A DNA stretch of 31,752 nucleotides from JAAYZM01 sp964510785 (GCA_964510785.1 CAZECM010000036.1:1-31752); one strand, 5' to 3'. Positions 1 to 7,768 are shown, counted from the first letter of the stretch. Notes: generated from the sequence alone by a model not told the origin. A program made the numbers and translations.

Positions 1-306
1 GTCGGCGAGGGGCGCGATCGTCGCCGCGATCTGGGTCGCGAGCTCACGGGTCGGTGCGAGGACCAGGCCGCGCGGGTGCCCGGAGCGGGTCCGGGTGCGG
101 TCCGCGCCGAGTCGCGCCACGAGCGGCAGGGCGAACGCGAGCGTCTTGCCCGAGCCCGTCTTGCCGCGACCGAGCACGTCACGACCCGCGAGGGAGTCGG
201 GCAGCGTGCTGGTCTGGATGGGGAAGGGGCTGGTGATGCCGCCCGCGGTGAGCGAGGCGACGAGGGGCGACGGCACGCCGAGCGCGCCGAAAGAAGTCTG
301 GGTCAC
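1..306 (-). CDS. DEAD/DEAH-box RNA helicase, N-terminal part (runs off window)
   Basis: ATP-dependent RNA helicase of the DEAD-box superfamily 2 type; only the first 102 residues lie in the window. Visible: a Q-motif-like stretch with PIQ near residues 29-31, motif I (Walker A) as GKTGSGKT at 48-55, and motif Ia as PTRELA at 85-90. The GTG start at 306 is supported by GGAAAG about 6 bases upstream. The frame stays open to base 1, so the DEAD box and the helicase C-terminal domain lie outside. About 200 bases separate it from the upstream sulfurtransferase, long enough for a structured 5' leader. Family assignment is firm; the cellular role (ribosome assembly, cold response) is only family-level inference. 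Confidence 0.9.
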   Translation of the reverse strand, partial: MTQTSFGALGVPSPLVASLTAGGITSPFPIQTSTLPDSLAGRDVLGRGKTGSGKTLAFALPLVARLGADRTRTRSGHPRGLVLAPTRELATQIAATIAPLAD

Positions 307-456
307 GAGTATCTTTCCGTGGGCACCGGGCGTGCAGCGCGAAGGCGCATCGACTCCGGTGTGGTGGCGAAGGTGGCGGTGGCCACGTCCGTTCGCCGTG
401 AAGGGCTCTCCGTCACCCGCGAGGGGTGCGGACGAGTTAGCGCTCTACGACGCAGG

Positions 457-472
457 GGAACCAGGTGGTTCC
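457..472. promoter_or_regulatory. Inverted repeat in the DEAD-box helicase leader
   Basis: GGAACCA and TGGTTCC are separated by two bases, a perfect 7-bp inverted repeat about 150 bases upstream of the helicase start. It could be a repressor operator or a hairpin in the leader RNA. The sequence alone does not decide. Confidence 0.35.
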
Positions 473-492
473 ACAGATGCCGTCACTGTATC

Positions 493-507
493 AGGGCGCG
501 GCGCCCT
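493..507 (-). terminator. Short GC hairpin after the sulfurtransferase gene
   Basis: AGGGCGC and GCGCCCT flank a single central base, immediately past the sulfurtransferase stop codon. There is no U-tract, so this is at best a weak or factor-assisted terminator. Confidence 0.3.
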
Positions 508-1407
508 TCAGCCCACGGTGCCGGGATCGGCCCCCGCCACGACGGGAACCCGCACGGCGTTGCCCCACTCGGTCCACGAACCGTCGTAGTTGCGCGCCGC
601 CTCGATGCCGAGCAGGTGCTTGAGCGCGAACCACGTGTGGCTCGACCTCTCGCCGATGCGGCAGTACGTGACGACCTCGTCGGCCGGGCCGATGCCCAGC
701 CCGCCGGCGCCGTAGATGGACTCGAGCTCGGTGCGCGGTCGGTACGTGCCGTCGTCGGCCACGGCCGTACCCCACGGGACGTTGCGTGCCGTGGGGATGT
801 GCCCCGTGCGCAGCGCGCCCTCCTGCGGGTAGTCGGGCAGGTGCTGCAGCTCGCCGGAGTACTCCCCCGCCGAGCGGATGTCCACGAGCGGCTTGCCGAG
901 GTGGGCGAGCACGTCGTCCTTGAAGGCGCGCAGCGTCACGTCGTCGCGCTCCACCACGGGGTACTCGACCGGGCTCGGCGTCGAGCGGTCCGTCGTGAGC
1001 TCGCGCCCCTCGGCGGCCCACTTGTTGCGACCGCCGTCGAGCAGCCGCACGTCCTCGTGGCCGAAGAGCGAGAACACCCACAGCGCGTAGGCGGCCCACC
1101 AGTTGTTCTTGTCGCCGTAGATGACCACGGTGTCGTAGCGCGAGATGCCCTTCGCGCCGAGCAGTGCCGCGAAGCCCACGCCGTCCACGTAGTCGCGCAC
1201 GAGCCGGTCGTTGAGCTCGGTGTGCCAGTCGACCTTGACCGCCCCGGGGATGTGCCCTGTCTCGTAGAGCAGCACGTCCTCGTCCGACTCGACGACGACG
1301 AGACCCGGCGTGCCGAGGTGCTCCGCGAGCCACTGCGTGCTCACGAGCCGCTCGGGGTGCGCGTAGTCGGCGAACTTCGGGTCCGAGGTGTCGGGCGCGA
1401 CGGCCAT
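508..1407 (-). CDS. Thiosulfate sulfurtransferase, tandem rhodanese (CysA2/SseA type)
   Basis: Two-domain rhodanese that would move sulfane sulfur from thiosulfate or a thiol donor to an acceptor through a cysteine persulfide. The C-terminal active loop reads CRIGERSS with the catalytic Cys near residue 249, followed by HTWF and NYDGSWTEWG. This closely resembles mycobacterial CysA2/CysA3 proteins as I recall them. The N-terminal domain holds the non-catalytic repeat (DEDVLLYETGHIPGAVKVDW). The length, 299 residues, is usual for tandem rhodaneses. The frame stays open far upstream, but the ATG at 1407 has AAGGAG seven bases before it and begins where homology begins. It is divergent from the quinone oxidoreductase; the shared upstream region holds tandem repeats. 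Confidence 0.93.
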   Translation of the reverse strand: MAVAPDTSDPKFADYAHPERLVSTQWLAEHLGTPGLVVVESDEDVLLYETGHIPGAVKVDWHTELNDRLVRDYVDGVGFAALLGAKGISRYDTVVIYGDKNNWWAAYALWVFSLFGHEDVRLLDGGRNKWAAEGRELTTDRSTPSPVEYPVVERDDVTLRAFKDDVLAHLGKPLVDIRSAGEYSGELQHLPDYPQEGALRTGHIPTARNVPWGTAVADDGTYRPRTELESIYGAGGLGIGPADEVVTYCRIGERSSHTWFALKHLLGIEAARNYDGSWTEWGNAVRVPVVAGADPGTVG

Positions 1408-1480
1408 GGTGGGCTCCTTCGACGTGCTGGTGGGGTGTTCCGCCACCGTACGCCGCCGCCCGCCCCACCTCCGCGGCGGC

Positions 1481-1531
1481 GTGCACATCGTGAGACGGTG
1501 CATATCGTGAGGCGGTGCACGTCGCTCGATC
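1481..1531. repeat. Three 17-bp tandem repeats in the divergent sulfurtransferase/qor promoter region
   Basis: GTGCACATCGTGAGACG (1481-1497) and GTGCATATCGTGAGGCG (1498-1514) match at 15 of 17 bases. A degenerate third copy begins GTGCACGTCG at 1515. The repeats lie 48 bases before the preferred start of the quinone oxidoreductase and 74 bases before that of the sulfurtransferase. A multi-site operator for an oxidative or quinone-responsive regulator is the most natural reading, but no regulator gene is adjacent. Confidence 0.5.
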
Positions 1532-1578
1532 CCGCACGTCAGGGAATGTTCCCGGTGCCCGACGGCGTTGCGCGGGAC

Positions 1579-2565
1579 ATGCGAGCCATCCGTGCCCTGA
1601 CCGCCGGCGGGACCGAGGTGCTGTTCCTCGACGAGCTGCCCGACCCCGCACCCGGCCCCGGCCAGGTGGTCGTCGCGGTCGAGGCCGCGGGTGTGAACTT
1701 CATCGACGTCTACCACCGCGCCGGGGTGTACCCGGTCACCTACCCGCGGATCCTCGGCACCGAGGGGGCGGGGGTCGTGGCCGACGTCGGGACCGGGGTC
1801 GACGGCGTCCAGGTCGGCGACCGTGTCGCCTGGGCGGGTGGCAGCACGGGCTCGTACGCGAGCCTCGCCGTGGTCGACGCCGATGCCCTCGTCCCCGTGC
1901 CAGCCGCCGTCGAGACCGAGCTGGCCGCGGCCACGATGCTCCAGGGGCTCACCGCTCACGCGCTCGTCGACGGCGTGTTCCCCGTGCGCACGGGGCAGGA
2001 CGTGCTCGTCCACGCCGGTGCGGGCGGCGTCGGCCTCCTCGCGACCCAGCTCGCCAAGGCCCGCGGTGCCCGCGTCATCACCACGGTCTCGAGCGCGGCG
2101 AAGGCCGCACTCTCGCGCGAGGCCGGGGCCGACGACGTGATCCGCTACGACGAGCTCACCGACCTGACCGTCGAGCTGCCCACGCTGGTGCGTTCGCTCA
2201 CGGACGGCGCCGGTGTCCACACGGTGTTCGACGGCGTGGGCCGCGCGACGTTCGACGCCTCGCTCGACTCGCTGCGCCCCCGCGGCGGGCTCGCCCTCTT
2301 CGGCGGGGCGTCCGGCCAGGTGCCGCCCGTCGATCCGCAGCGGCTCAACCGGGCCGGCTCGGTCTACCTGACCAGGCCCTCGGTCTGGGACTACATCACG
2401 CCGCGCGAGGCGCTGCTCGAGCGTGCGGCCGACGTGCTCGGTGCGGTCGCCGACGGCTCGCTGACCATCCGCATCAGCGAGCGCTTCCCGCTCGCCGACG
2501 CCGCACGGGCCCACACCGCCCTAGAGTCCCGCGCCACGACCGCCAAGCTCCTCCTCCTCCCCTGA
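1579..2565 (+). CDS. NADPH:quinone oxidoreductase, zinc-independent MDR family
   Basis: Cytosolic medium-chain reductase that would reduce quinones or related electrophiles with NADPH. It has a GroES-like N-terminal domain (residues 1-110) with VNFIDVYHRAGVYP, the usual QOR signature, and a Rossmann domain opening with AGAGGVG at 146-152. The zinc-binding cysteines of alcohol dehydrogenases are absent. With the ATG at 1579 the protein is 328 residues and begins MRAIRAL, as family members do. An in-frame ATG at 1546 would add 11 residues and has AGGG close by, so the start is not certain. It converges on the GNAT gene, with a 68-bp palindrome beginning 15 bases past the stop. Confidence 0.9.
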   Translation: MRAIRALTAGGTEVLFLDELPDPAPGPGQVVVAVEAAGVNFIDVYHRAGVYPVTYPRILGTEGAGVVADVGTGVDGVQVGDRVAWAGGSTGSYASLAVVDADALVPVPAAVETELAAATMLQGLTAHALVDGVFPVRTGQDVLVHAGAGGVGLLATQLAKARGARVITTVSSAAKAALSREAGADDVIRYDELTDLTVELPTLVRSLTDGAGVHTVFDGVGRATFDASLDSLRPRGGLALFGGASGQVPPVDPQRLNRAGSVYLTRPSVWDYITPREALLERAADVLGAVADGSLTIRISERFPLADAARAHTALESRATTAKLLLLP

Positions 2566-2580
2566 CCCCCAACCGAACCG

Positions 2581-2648
2581 CGAGTTCGTGAGCTGTGCGC
2601 GAGTTCGTGAAGGCGAACTCACGAACTCACGCACAGCTCACGAACTCG
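2581..2648. repeat. 68-bp palindromic element A
   Basis: Four copies of the word CGAGTTCGTGA are arranged direct-direct-inverted-inverted: 2581-2591, 2600-2610, 2619-2629 and 2638-2648. The spacers are eight bases each. The outer spacers GCTGTGCG and CGCACAGC are themselves complementary. The result is a 30-bp stem with one mismatch (2600 against 2629) and an 8-base loop (2611-2618). It lies between the convergent qor and GNAT genes, and the right arm contains the last codons and stop of the GNAT gene. It could terminate both transcripts, but its layout matches elements B and C, which lie in other settings. Confidence 0.85.
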
Positions 2649-3159
2649 GCGGAGGGGTGGGGGCCGGGAGTAGTGGGCGAGAGAGCAGGGCCACCCTCGT
2701 GGTGCCGCCCTTGGTGGACTGCTCGCCGACCTGGCGGAAGCCGAGCCGGGTGTGGAAGGCCAGGGAGCGCGGGTTGGGCGGGTCGAGGTTGACCTCGCAC
2801 GTCACCGCGGGCAGCCCGAGCTCGGCGGCACGGTCGAAGACCGCCCCGTAGAGCGCGGCTCCGATGCCGCGGCTGCGCAGGGCCTCGCCGACGACGATCC
2901 GGTCCACGTACAGCGACGAGGGCTGGTTCGCGGCGAACCACGCGTAGTTCTCGCTGTCGTACGCCGCCCCCGGGGCCAGCGCGAGGAGCAGGGCCGCCGG
3001 GCTGCCGGCGTCGTCGTCCACCGTGAGCGCGAGCGCGCACCGCGGCACGTGCGCCGTCAGACCCCCGAGCCCGAGCGCGTTGACGTTCGGCACGGCGGCG
3101 TCGTTGAGAGCGGCGAGCACGGCGAGATCTTCGTCGCGGACGGGACGTGGGCTGGTCAT
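2638..3159 (-). CDS. GNAT-family N-acetyltransferase
   Basis: Single-domain GCN5-related acetyltransferase of 173 residues; the substrate cannot be told. The acetyl-CoA pyrophosphate-binding loop is SRGIGAAL, preceded by the beta-4 strand SLYVDRIVV. It is followed by TCEVNLDPPNPRSLAFHTRLGF, the conserved C-terminal half of the fold. The ATG at 3159 has GAGGAG seven bases upstream, and a -10-like TAGTCT lies at 3191-3196, giving a short leader. The last two codons and the stop (AGT TCG TGA) are supplied by palindrome A, so the C-terminus appears to have been set by that element. It is divergent from the siderophore-interacting protein gene. Confidence 0.85.
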   Translation of the reverse strand: MTSPRPVRDEDLAVLAALNDAAVPNVNALGLGGLTAHVPRCALALTVDDDAGSPAALLLALAPGAAYDSENYAWFAANQPSSLYVDRIVVGEALRSRGIGAALYGAVFDRAAELGLPAVTCEVNLDPPNPRSLAFHTRLGFRQVGEQSTKGGTTRVALLSRPLLPAPTPPPSS

Positions 3160-3244
3160 GGGCGGGCTCCTCGGTTCTGGTGCAGAGGCGAGACTAGGGC
3201 AACGACGTGGCACGAACCATTGACAGCGGGAGTCCTCATCCAAG

Positions 3245-3263
3245 TAAGGTGAGGCAAACCTCA
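3245..3263. promoter_or_regulatory. DtxR/IdeR-type iron box
   Basis: TAAGGTGAGGCAAACCTCA is a near-perfect match to the actinobacterial DtxR/IdeR operator consensus TWAGGTWAGSCTWACCTWA. It lies directly before the ribosome-binding site of the siderophore-interacting protein gene, where a bound iron-loaded repressor would block transcription. The divergent GNAT promoter lies about 50 bases away. Confidence 0.85.
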
Positions 3264-3278
3264 TCTTCAGGAGTCGTG

Positions 3279-4079
3279 TTGAGCAACATCACCGTCACGC
3301 ATGCGCCGTCGGGCCTCGTCCACGCGAGCGTCCTGCGCGCCGAGCGCGTCACGCCCCACATGGTGCGCGTCACCGTGGGCGGCCCGGACCTCGCTCGCTT
3401 CGAGTTCCAGGGCTTCGACCAGTGGGTGCGCCTCGCGATCCCGGTGAGCCCCGAGACCCGGTTCGACAACCTCTCGCAGACGTTCGGCCTCGGGGGCTAC
3501 CTGCGGTACCGCACCCTGCCCAAGGCCACGCGTCCGGTGATCCGCAACTACACGCTGCGCAGCTTCCGGCGCGACCCGGACGAGCTCGACATCGACTTCG
3601 TGGTCCACGGTGACGAGGGCGTCGCGGGTCCGTGGGCCGCTCGCGTCGAGCCTGGTGCCGAGGTCGCGTTCATCGACCAGGGCACCGGCTGGCTCGCCGT
3701 GCCGGCGGACTGGTACCTCCTCGTGGGCGACGAGAGCGGGCTGCCCGCCGTCGCCGGTGTGCTGCGGGACATGCCGCGCGACGCCGTGGGCCACGCGATC
3801 GTCGAGCTCTTCGACGAGGCGGACCGGCAGGACTGCGAGGAACCCGAAGGCGTGACGGTGCACTGGCTCGTCCGCTCCCCCGACGAGCAGCCTGGCGCCC
3901 GCGCGCTCGAGACGCTCGCCGCGCTCGAGCTCCCCGCCGGGACGCCCTACGCCTTCGCCGTCGGCGAGCGGGCGCTCGCGACCGGCGCGCGCCGCCACCT
4001 CGTGGGCGAGCGCGGCGTGCCCAAGACCGCTGTCACGTTCTCCGGCTACTGGCGCATCGGGCACGCCGCCGGCGCCTGA
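3279..4079 (+). CDS. Siderophore-interacting protein (ferric-siderophore reductase, ViuB type)
   Basis: FAD-dependent, NAD(P)H-using reductase that would release iron from imported ferric siderophores in the cytoplasm. The FAD-binding motif RNYTLRSF lies at residues 89-96, the NAD(P)-binding strand YLLVGDESGLPAV near 146-158, and the C-terminal signature GYWRIGHA is present. The length, 266 residues, fits the family. I chose the TTG at 3279 because AGGAG (3269-3273) sits five bases before it; the in-frame GTG at 3276 would leave only two bases. An iron box immediately upstream implies expression under iron limitation. No siderophore transporter or biosynthesis gene is nearby, so it probably serves xenosiderophores or a distant system. 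Confidence 0.92.
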   Translation: MSNITVTHAPSGLVHASVLRAERVTPHMVRVTVGGPDLARFEFQGFDQWVRLAIPVSPETRFDNLSQTFGLGGYLRYRTLPKATRPVIRNYTLRSFRRDPDELDIDFVVHGDEGVAGPWAARVEPGAEVAFIDQGTGWLAVPADWYLLVGDESGLPAVAGVLRDMPRDAVGHAIVELFDEADRQDCEEPEGVTVHWLVRSPDEQPGARALETLAALELPAGTPYAFAVGERALATGARRHLVGERGVPKTAVTFSGYWRIGHAAGA

Positions 4080-4105
4080 GCCGTCGCGCCGCTACCGCAG
4101 CATCA

Positions 4106-6655
4106 CTACCGAAGCGTCGCGCCGAGCCGCTCGGTCGCCGCGGCGACGATCCGGGCGCGCACCTGCGCGACGTCGTCCGCGCTCAGCGTGCGGTCCGCGG
4201 CGCGCAGCCGCACGGCGAGCGCGATCGACTTCTTGCCCTCGCCGACCTGCGTGCCCGTGAACACGTCGAACTCGCGCACGTCCTCGGCGAGCTCGCCGGC
4301 CGCCTCCGCCACGACGCTCCGCAGCGACGCGGCGGTGACGGCGGCATCCACGATGAATGCGAAGTCCTCCTTCGCGAGCGGGAACGCCGAGACCGGGACG
4401 GCCTGCAGGGGCTCGGCAGGCACGGCCGCGAGGAGCACGTCGACGTCGATCTCGAACGCACTCGTGCGGGCGGGCAGCTCGAGCGAGGCGAGCACCCGCG
4501 GGTGCAGCTCGCCGGCGTGCCCCACGAGCGTGCCGTCCGCGAGCGTCACGCGGGCGCACCGACCCGGGTGCCACGGCGCGTGGTCCGGGTCCGCCACAAC
4601 CTCGACCTCGACACCGATCGCGCTCGCGACACGCAGCACGGCGCCGATCGCGTCCGTGTGGTCCGCGGCGCGCCCCGGGCCGGCCCAGCCGGCCGCCTCA
4701 CGCATCCCCGTCAGCACCCCGGCGAGCCGCCGCGGCTGTGCGGGGACGGCGGCGTGCAGCGCAGCGAGCTCCGCGTCGCTCGGCAGCTGCGCGAGCGGGA
4801 GCGACGGTGCGGGCGGGGCGCCCGCCTCAGGTCGCGTCACGAGTCCCGTCTCGAACAGCGCGAGATCACCGAGGCCGCGCCCGACGTTGCGGCGCGCCGT
4901 CTCGAGCAGAGTGACGAGCAGGTTGGTGCGCAGCTCCGGGTGGGTGTCCGCGAGGGGATTGGCGAGCCGCAGTGCGCGGCGCCGGGCGTCGTCGTCGGGC
5001 AGGCCCAACGCGTCGTGCGCCGACGGCGAGACGAAGGGGTAGCTGAGCACCTCGACGAACCCGTCCTCGACGAGGCTCGACGCGATCCGGCGCCGTGCGC
5101 GTTGCCCGACCGTCAGCCCGCGTCCAGCCGGCGCCGTCGGCACGAGCGAGTCGATCTGCTCGTACCCACGGAGTCGCGCGACCTCCTCGACGAGGTCCAC
5201 GCCCGTCAGGAGGTCGGGGCGCCACGAGGGCGCGAGCACCTCGACGATGCCGTCCGTGTCCGACGGCGAGACCCGGGCACCGAGCGACTCGAGCGTCTCG
5301 ACCACCTCGTCCGAGGAGTAGTCGACGCCGACGACGCGCGCAGGCTGCGCCAGGTCGAACCGCACCGGGGGTGCCGCGAGAGTCTCGTCGACGTCCGTGA
5401 CGGCGGCCTCGATCGTGCCCCCGCCCAGCTCGACGAGCAGTTCCGCGGCACGCTGCACGGCGACCCGCTGCAGGCGAGGGTCCACCCCGCGCTCGAATCG
5501 CTTGGACGCCTCGCTCGACAGCCGGTGGCGGCGCGAGGTGCGCGCGATCGAGATCGGGTCGAAGTGCGCGCCCTCGAGGAGCACGTCCGTCGTGGTCGCG
5601 CTGACCTCAGAGTCCGCGCCCCCCATGACGCCGGCCAGGCCGAGGATGCGCTTCCCGCGCGTCCCCCCGGTGCTGTCCGTGATGAGCAGGTCCTCGGGAT
5701 CGAGCTCGCGCTCGACGTCGTCGAGGGTGACGAGACGCTCCCCCACGGTGGCGCGTCGCACGACGATCGGGCCGGTGAGCGTCGCGAGGTCGTAGGCGTG
5801 CAGCGGCTGGCCGAGGTCGAGCATGACGTAGTTCGTGACGTCGACGGCGAGCGAGATGGCGCGCATCCCGGCCTGCTCGAGGCGCTGGCGCAGCCACGCC
5901 GGTGACGGTGCAGCGGCATCGACCCCGCGCACGACCTGGGCCACGAAGCGGTCGCACCCCGGGCGACCCTCGACCGGCGCCGCGTCGTCGAGCTCGACGG
6001 CGAAGCCGCCGCCGGCCGGGCGCGGCTCGGCCTCGCTGCGCGGCAGACCGCGGTCCGTGAAGGCCGCGCCCGTGGACAGTGCGTACTCGCGCGCGAGCCC
6101 GCGCATCGAGAAGCAGTAGCCGCGGTCTGGCGTGACGTTGACCTCGAGCACGGCCTCGCCGAGGCCCAGGAGCGCCTTCGCGTCGGCGCCGGGCTCGGCA
6201 TCCAGCCCGAGCGTCGCGAGCACGAGGATCCCGTCGTGGTCCTCCCCGATGCCGAGCTCGCGCACCGAGCAGATCATCCCGTCGGACACGTGCCCGTACG
6301 TCTTGCGGGCCGTGATCGCGAACGGTCCGGGCAGCACGGCACCGGGCAGGGCGACGACCACGAGGTCGCCGACGGCGAAGTTGTGCGCACCGCAGACGAT
6401 GCCCCGGGGTGCGCCGTCGTCGGCGTCGTGCTGCCCGACGTCGACCTGGCACCACCGGATCGTCTTGCCGTTCTTCTGCGGCTCGTCGGCGTACTCGAGG
6501 ACGCGGCCGACCACGAGCGGCCCCGTGACTGCGGCACCGTGGATCGCCTCGTCCTCGATGCCGACGCGCACGAGGTCGAGCGCGAGCTGTTCGACCGTGA
6601 GGTCTGTCGGCAGCTCGACGTGGTCGCCGAGCCAGGCCATGGGGACGCGGGGCAT
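4106..6655 (-). CDS. pheT: Phenylalanine--tRNA ligase beta subunit
   Basis: Beta chain of the alpha2-beta2 phenylalanyl-tRNA synthetase, cytosolic, 849 residues, the usual bacterial length. Order of domains: N-terminal EMAP-II-like tRNA-binding OB fold (around residues 40-155, GPLVVGRVLEY), B3/B4 editing domain, B5 domain, catalytic-like core, and the C-terminal anticodon-binding FDX-ACB domain (from about 755, with FPLAKEDFAFIVD). It starts one base after the pheS stop, and GGAGTGA inside the pheS 3' end is its ribosome-binding site, so the two are translationally coupled. It ends convergently with the siderophore-interacting gene, leaving 26 bases between them. Confidence 0.98.
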   Translation of the reverse strand: MPRVPMAWLGDHVELPTDLTVEQLALDLVRVGIEDEAIHGAAVTGPLVVGRVLEYADEPQKNGKTIRWCQVDVGQHDADDGAPRGIVCGAHNFAVGDLVVVALPGAVLPGPFAITARKTYGHVSDGMICSVRELGIGEDHDGILVLATLGLDAEPGADAKALLGLGEAVLEVNVTPDRGYCFSMRGLAREYALSTGAAFTDRGLPRSEAEPRPAGGGFAVELDDAAPVEGRPGCDRFVAQVVRGVDAAAPSPAWLRQRLEQAGMRAISLAVDVTNYVMLDLGQPLHAYDLATLTGPIVVRRATVGERLVTLDDVERELDPEDLLITDSTGGTRGKRILGLAGVMGGADSEVSATTTDVLLEGAHFDPISIARTSRRHRLSSEASKRFERGVDPRLQRVAVQRAAELLVELGGGTIEAAVTDVDETLAAPPVRFDLAQPARVVGVDYSSDEVVETLESLGARVSPSDTDGIVEVLAPSWRPDLLTGVDLVEEVARLRGYEQIDSLVPTAPAGRGLTVGQRARRRIASSLVEDGFVEVLSYPFVSPSAHDALGLPDDDARRRALRLANPLADTHPELRTNLLVTLLETARRNVGRGLGDLALFETGLVTRPEAGAPPAPSLPLAQLPSDAELAALHAAVPAQPRRLAGVLTGMREAAGWAGPGRAADHTDAIGAVLRVASAIGVEVEVVADPDHAPWHPGRCARVTLADGTLVGHAGELHPRVLASLELPARTSAFEIDVDVLLAAVPAEPLQAVPVSAFPLAKEDFAFIVDAAVTAASLRSVVAEAAGELAEDVREFDVFTGTQVGEGKKSIALAVRLRAADRTLSADDVAQVRARIVAAATERLGATLR

Positions 6656-6656
6656 C

Positions 6657-7709
6657 TCAGATCACTCCCTGGAACTGCAGCGAGAAGCGGGCGTCACCCT
6701 CGACGATGTCGTGCATGTCGGCGATGCCGTGGCGGAGCATCAGGGTGCGCTCGATGCCCATGCCGAACGCGAAGCCCGAGTACTCCTCGGGGTCCACCCC
6801 GCACGCGCGGAGCACGTTGGGGTTGACCATGCCGCAGCCACCCCACTCGATCCAGCCCGGCCCGCCCTTCTTCTGCGGGAACCACAGGTCCATCTCGGCG
6901 CTCGGCTCGGTGAACGGGAAGAAGCTCGGGCGCAGCCGCGTGCGGGCCTCGGGGCCGAACATCGCGCGGGCGAAGTAGTCGAGCGTGCCCTTGAGGTGCG
7001 CCATCGTCAGGCCCTTGTCGACCGCGAGCCCCTCCACCTGGTGGAACACCGGGGTGTGGGTCGCGTCGAGGGCGTCGGTGCGGAACACCTTGCCCGGGCA
7101 CGCGATGTAGACGGGCAGGTCGCGCTCGAGCAGCGTGCGGGCCTGCACCGGTGAGGTGTGCGTGCGCATCACGAGGTGCGCGTCGCCCTCGACGAAGAAC
7201 GTGTCCTGCATCTGACGTGCCGGGTGGTCCGGCCCGAAGTTGAGGGCGTCGAAGTTGAACCACTCGGCCTCGACCTCGGGGCCCTCCGCGATCTCCCAGC
7301 CCATCGCGACGAAGACGTCGGCAACCTGCTCGGACAGCAGCTCGAGCGGGTGCCGGGCGCCTCGCTCGCGGCGCTGCACGTCCAGGGTCACGTCCACGGC
7401 CTCGGTCACGAGCATGCCCTCGTCGCGTGCGGCCTCGAGGACGGCGGTGCGCACGGCGAGCGCGGCGTCGACCGCGGCGCGGGCCTGGCCCACGAGGCGA
7501 CCCGCGACACCGCGCTGGGCCGGCTCGATCCCGCCGATCGCGCGGTTGGCGAGCGCGAGGGGGGCGCGGTCACCCGTGTGGGCGATCCGGGCGAACTTGA
7601 GATCGTCGAGGTCGACCGCGGTCGCGAAGGCGGCGATCGCGGCGTCGCGGGCGGCGTGGACCGCGGCCTCGTCGAGCGGGGACACAGGTGCGTCAGGTGT
7701 GGCGGACAT
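6657..7709 (-). CDS. pheS: Phenylalanine--tRNA ligase alpha subunit
   Basis: Catalytic alpha chain of phenylalanyl-tRNA synthetase, charging tRNA-Phe. It has 350 residues with an N-terminal coiled coil (about 1-100) and a class II synthetase core. The core shows HPLELL, HPARQMQDTFFVE, VFHQVEGLAVD and the terminal class II motif 3 GMGIERTLMLRHGI; the protein ends in the usual DMHDIVEGDARF...QFQGVI. The ATG at 7709 has GAAAGG upstream, part of a small hairpin. A likely -10 (TAGACT, 7766-7771) overlaps the stop codon of thpR, giving a leader of about 50 bases with no visible T-box or Phe-rich leader peptide. Confidence 0.98.
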   Translation of the reverse strand: MSATPDAPVSPLDEAAVHAARDAAIAAFATAVDLDDLKFARIAHTGDRAPLALANRAIGGIEPAQRGVAGRLVGQARAAVDAALAVRTAVLEAARDEGMLVTEAVDVTLDVQRRERGARHPLELLSEQVADVFVAMGWEIAEGPEVEAEWFNFDALNFGPDHPARQMQDTFFVEGDAHLVMRTHTSPVQARTLLERDLPVYIACPGKVFRTDALDATHTPVFHQVEGLAVDKGLTMAHLKGTLDYFARAMFGPEARTRLRPSFFPFTEPSAEMDLWFPQKKGGPGWIEWGGCGMVNPNVLRACGVDPEEYSGFAFGMGIERTLMLRHGIADMHDIVEGDARFSLQFQGVI

Positions 7710-7712
7710 CCG

Positions 7713-7725
7713 AGCCTTTCAGGCT
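7713..7725 (-). promoter_or_regulatory. Small hairpin covering the pheS ribosome-binding site
   Basis: In the pheS leader RNA, AGCCU and AGGCU pair around a GAA loop, so the GAAAGG ribosome-binding site lies in the loop and 3' arm. It might tune pheS initiation, but five base pairs is short and may be chance. Confidence 0.3.
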
Positions 7726-7768
7726 TGTCAGCGCGATGCCGAGCGGCACGCACTACCGGCGATCGAGT

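Noticed and set aside
508..2514. 668-residue minus-strand frame as one fused protein
   Set aside because: The N-terminal 369 codons lie antisense to the quinone oxidoreductase and have no homology. The rhodanese has its own ATG and ribosome-binding site at 1407.
76..2565. 829-residue open frame on the plus strand extending the quinone oxidoreductase upstream
   Set aside because: The first 500 codons are Arg/Ala/Val-rich shadow sequence antisense to the helicase and sulfurtransferase genes. Only the part from about 1579 shows family homology.
2581..2648. Element A as a simple bidirectional terminator or as the remains of an insertion sequence
   Set aside because: There is no U-tract on either side, and no transposase gene or target-site duplication is visible. 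Elements B and C with the same geometry lie where termination makes no sense (C is between divergent promoters). Terminator activity remains possible as a side effect.
3632..5905. 757-residue open frame on the plus strand opposite pheT
   Set aside because: Arg- and Glu-rich antisense shadow of pheT caused by high GC; it overlaps two well-supported genes and has no domain.
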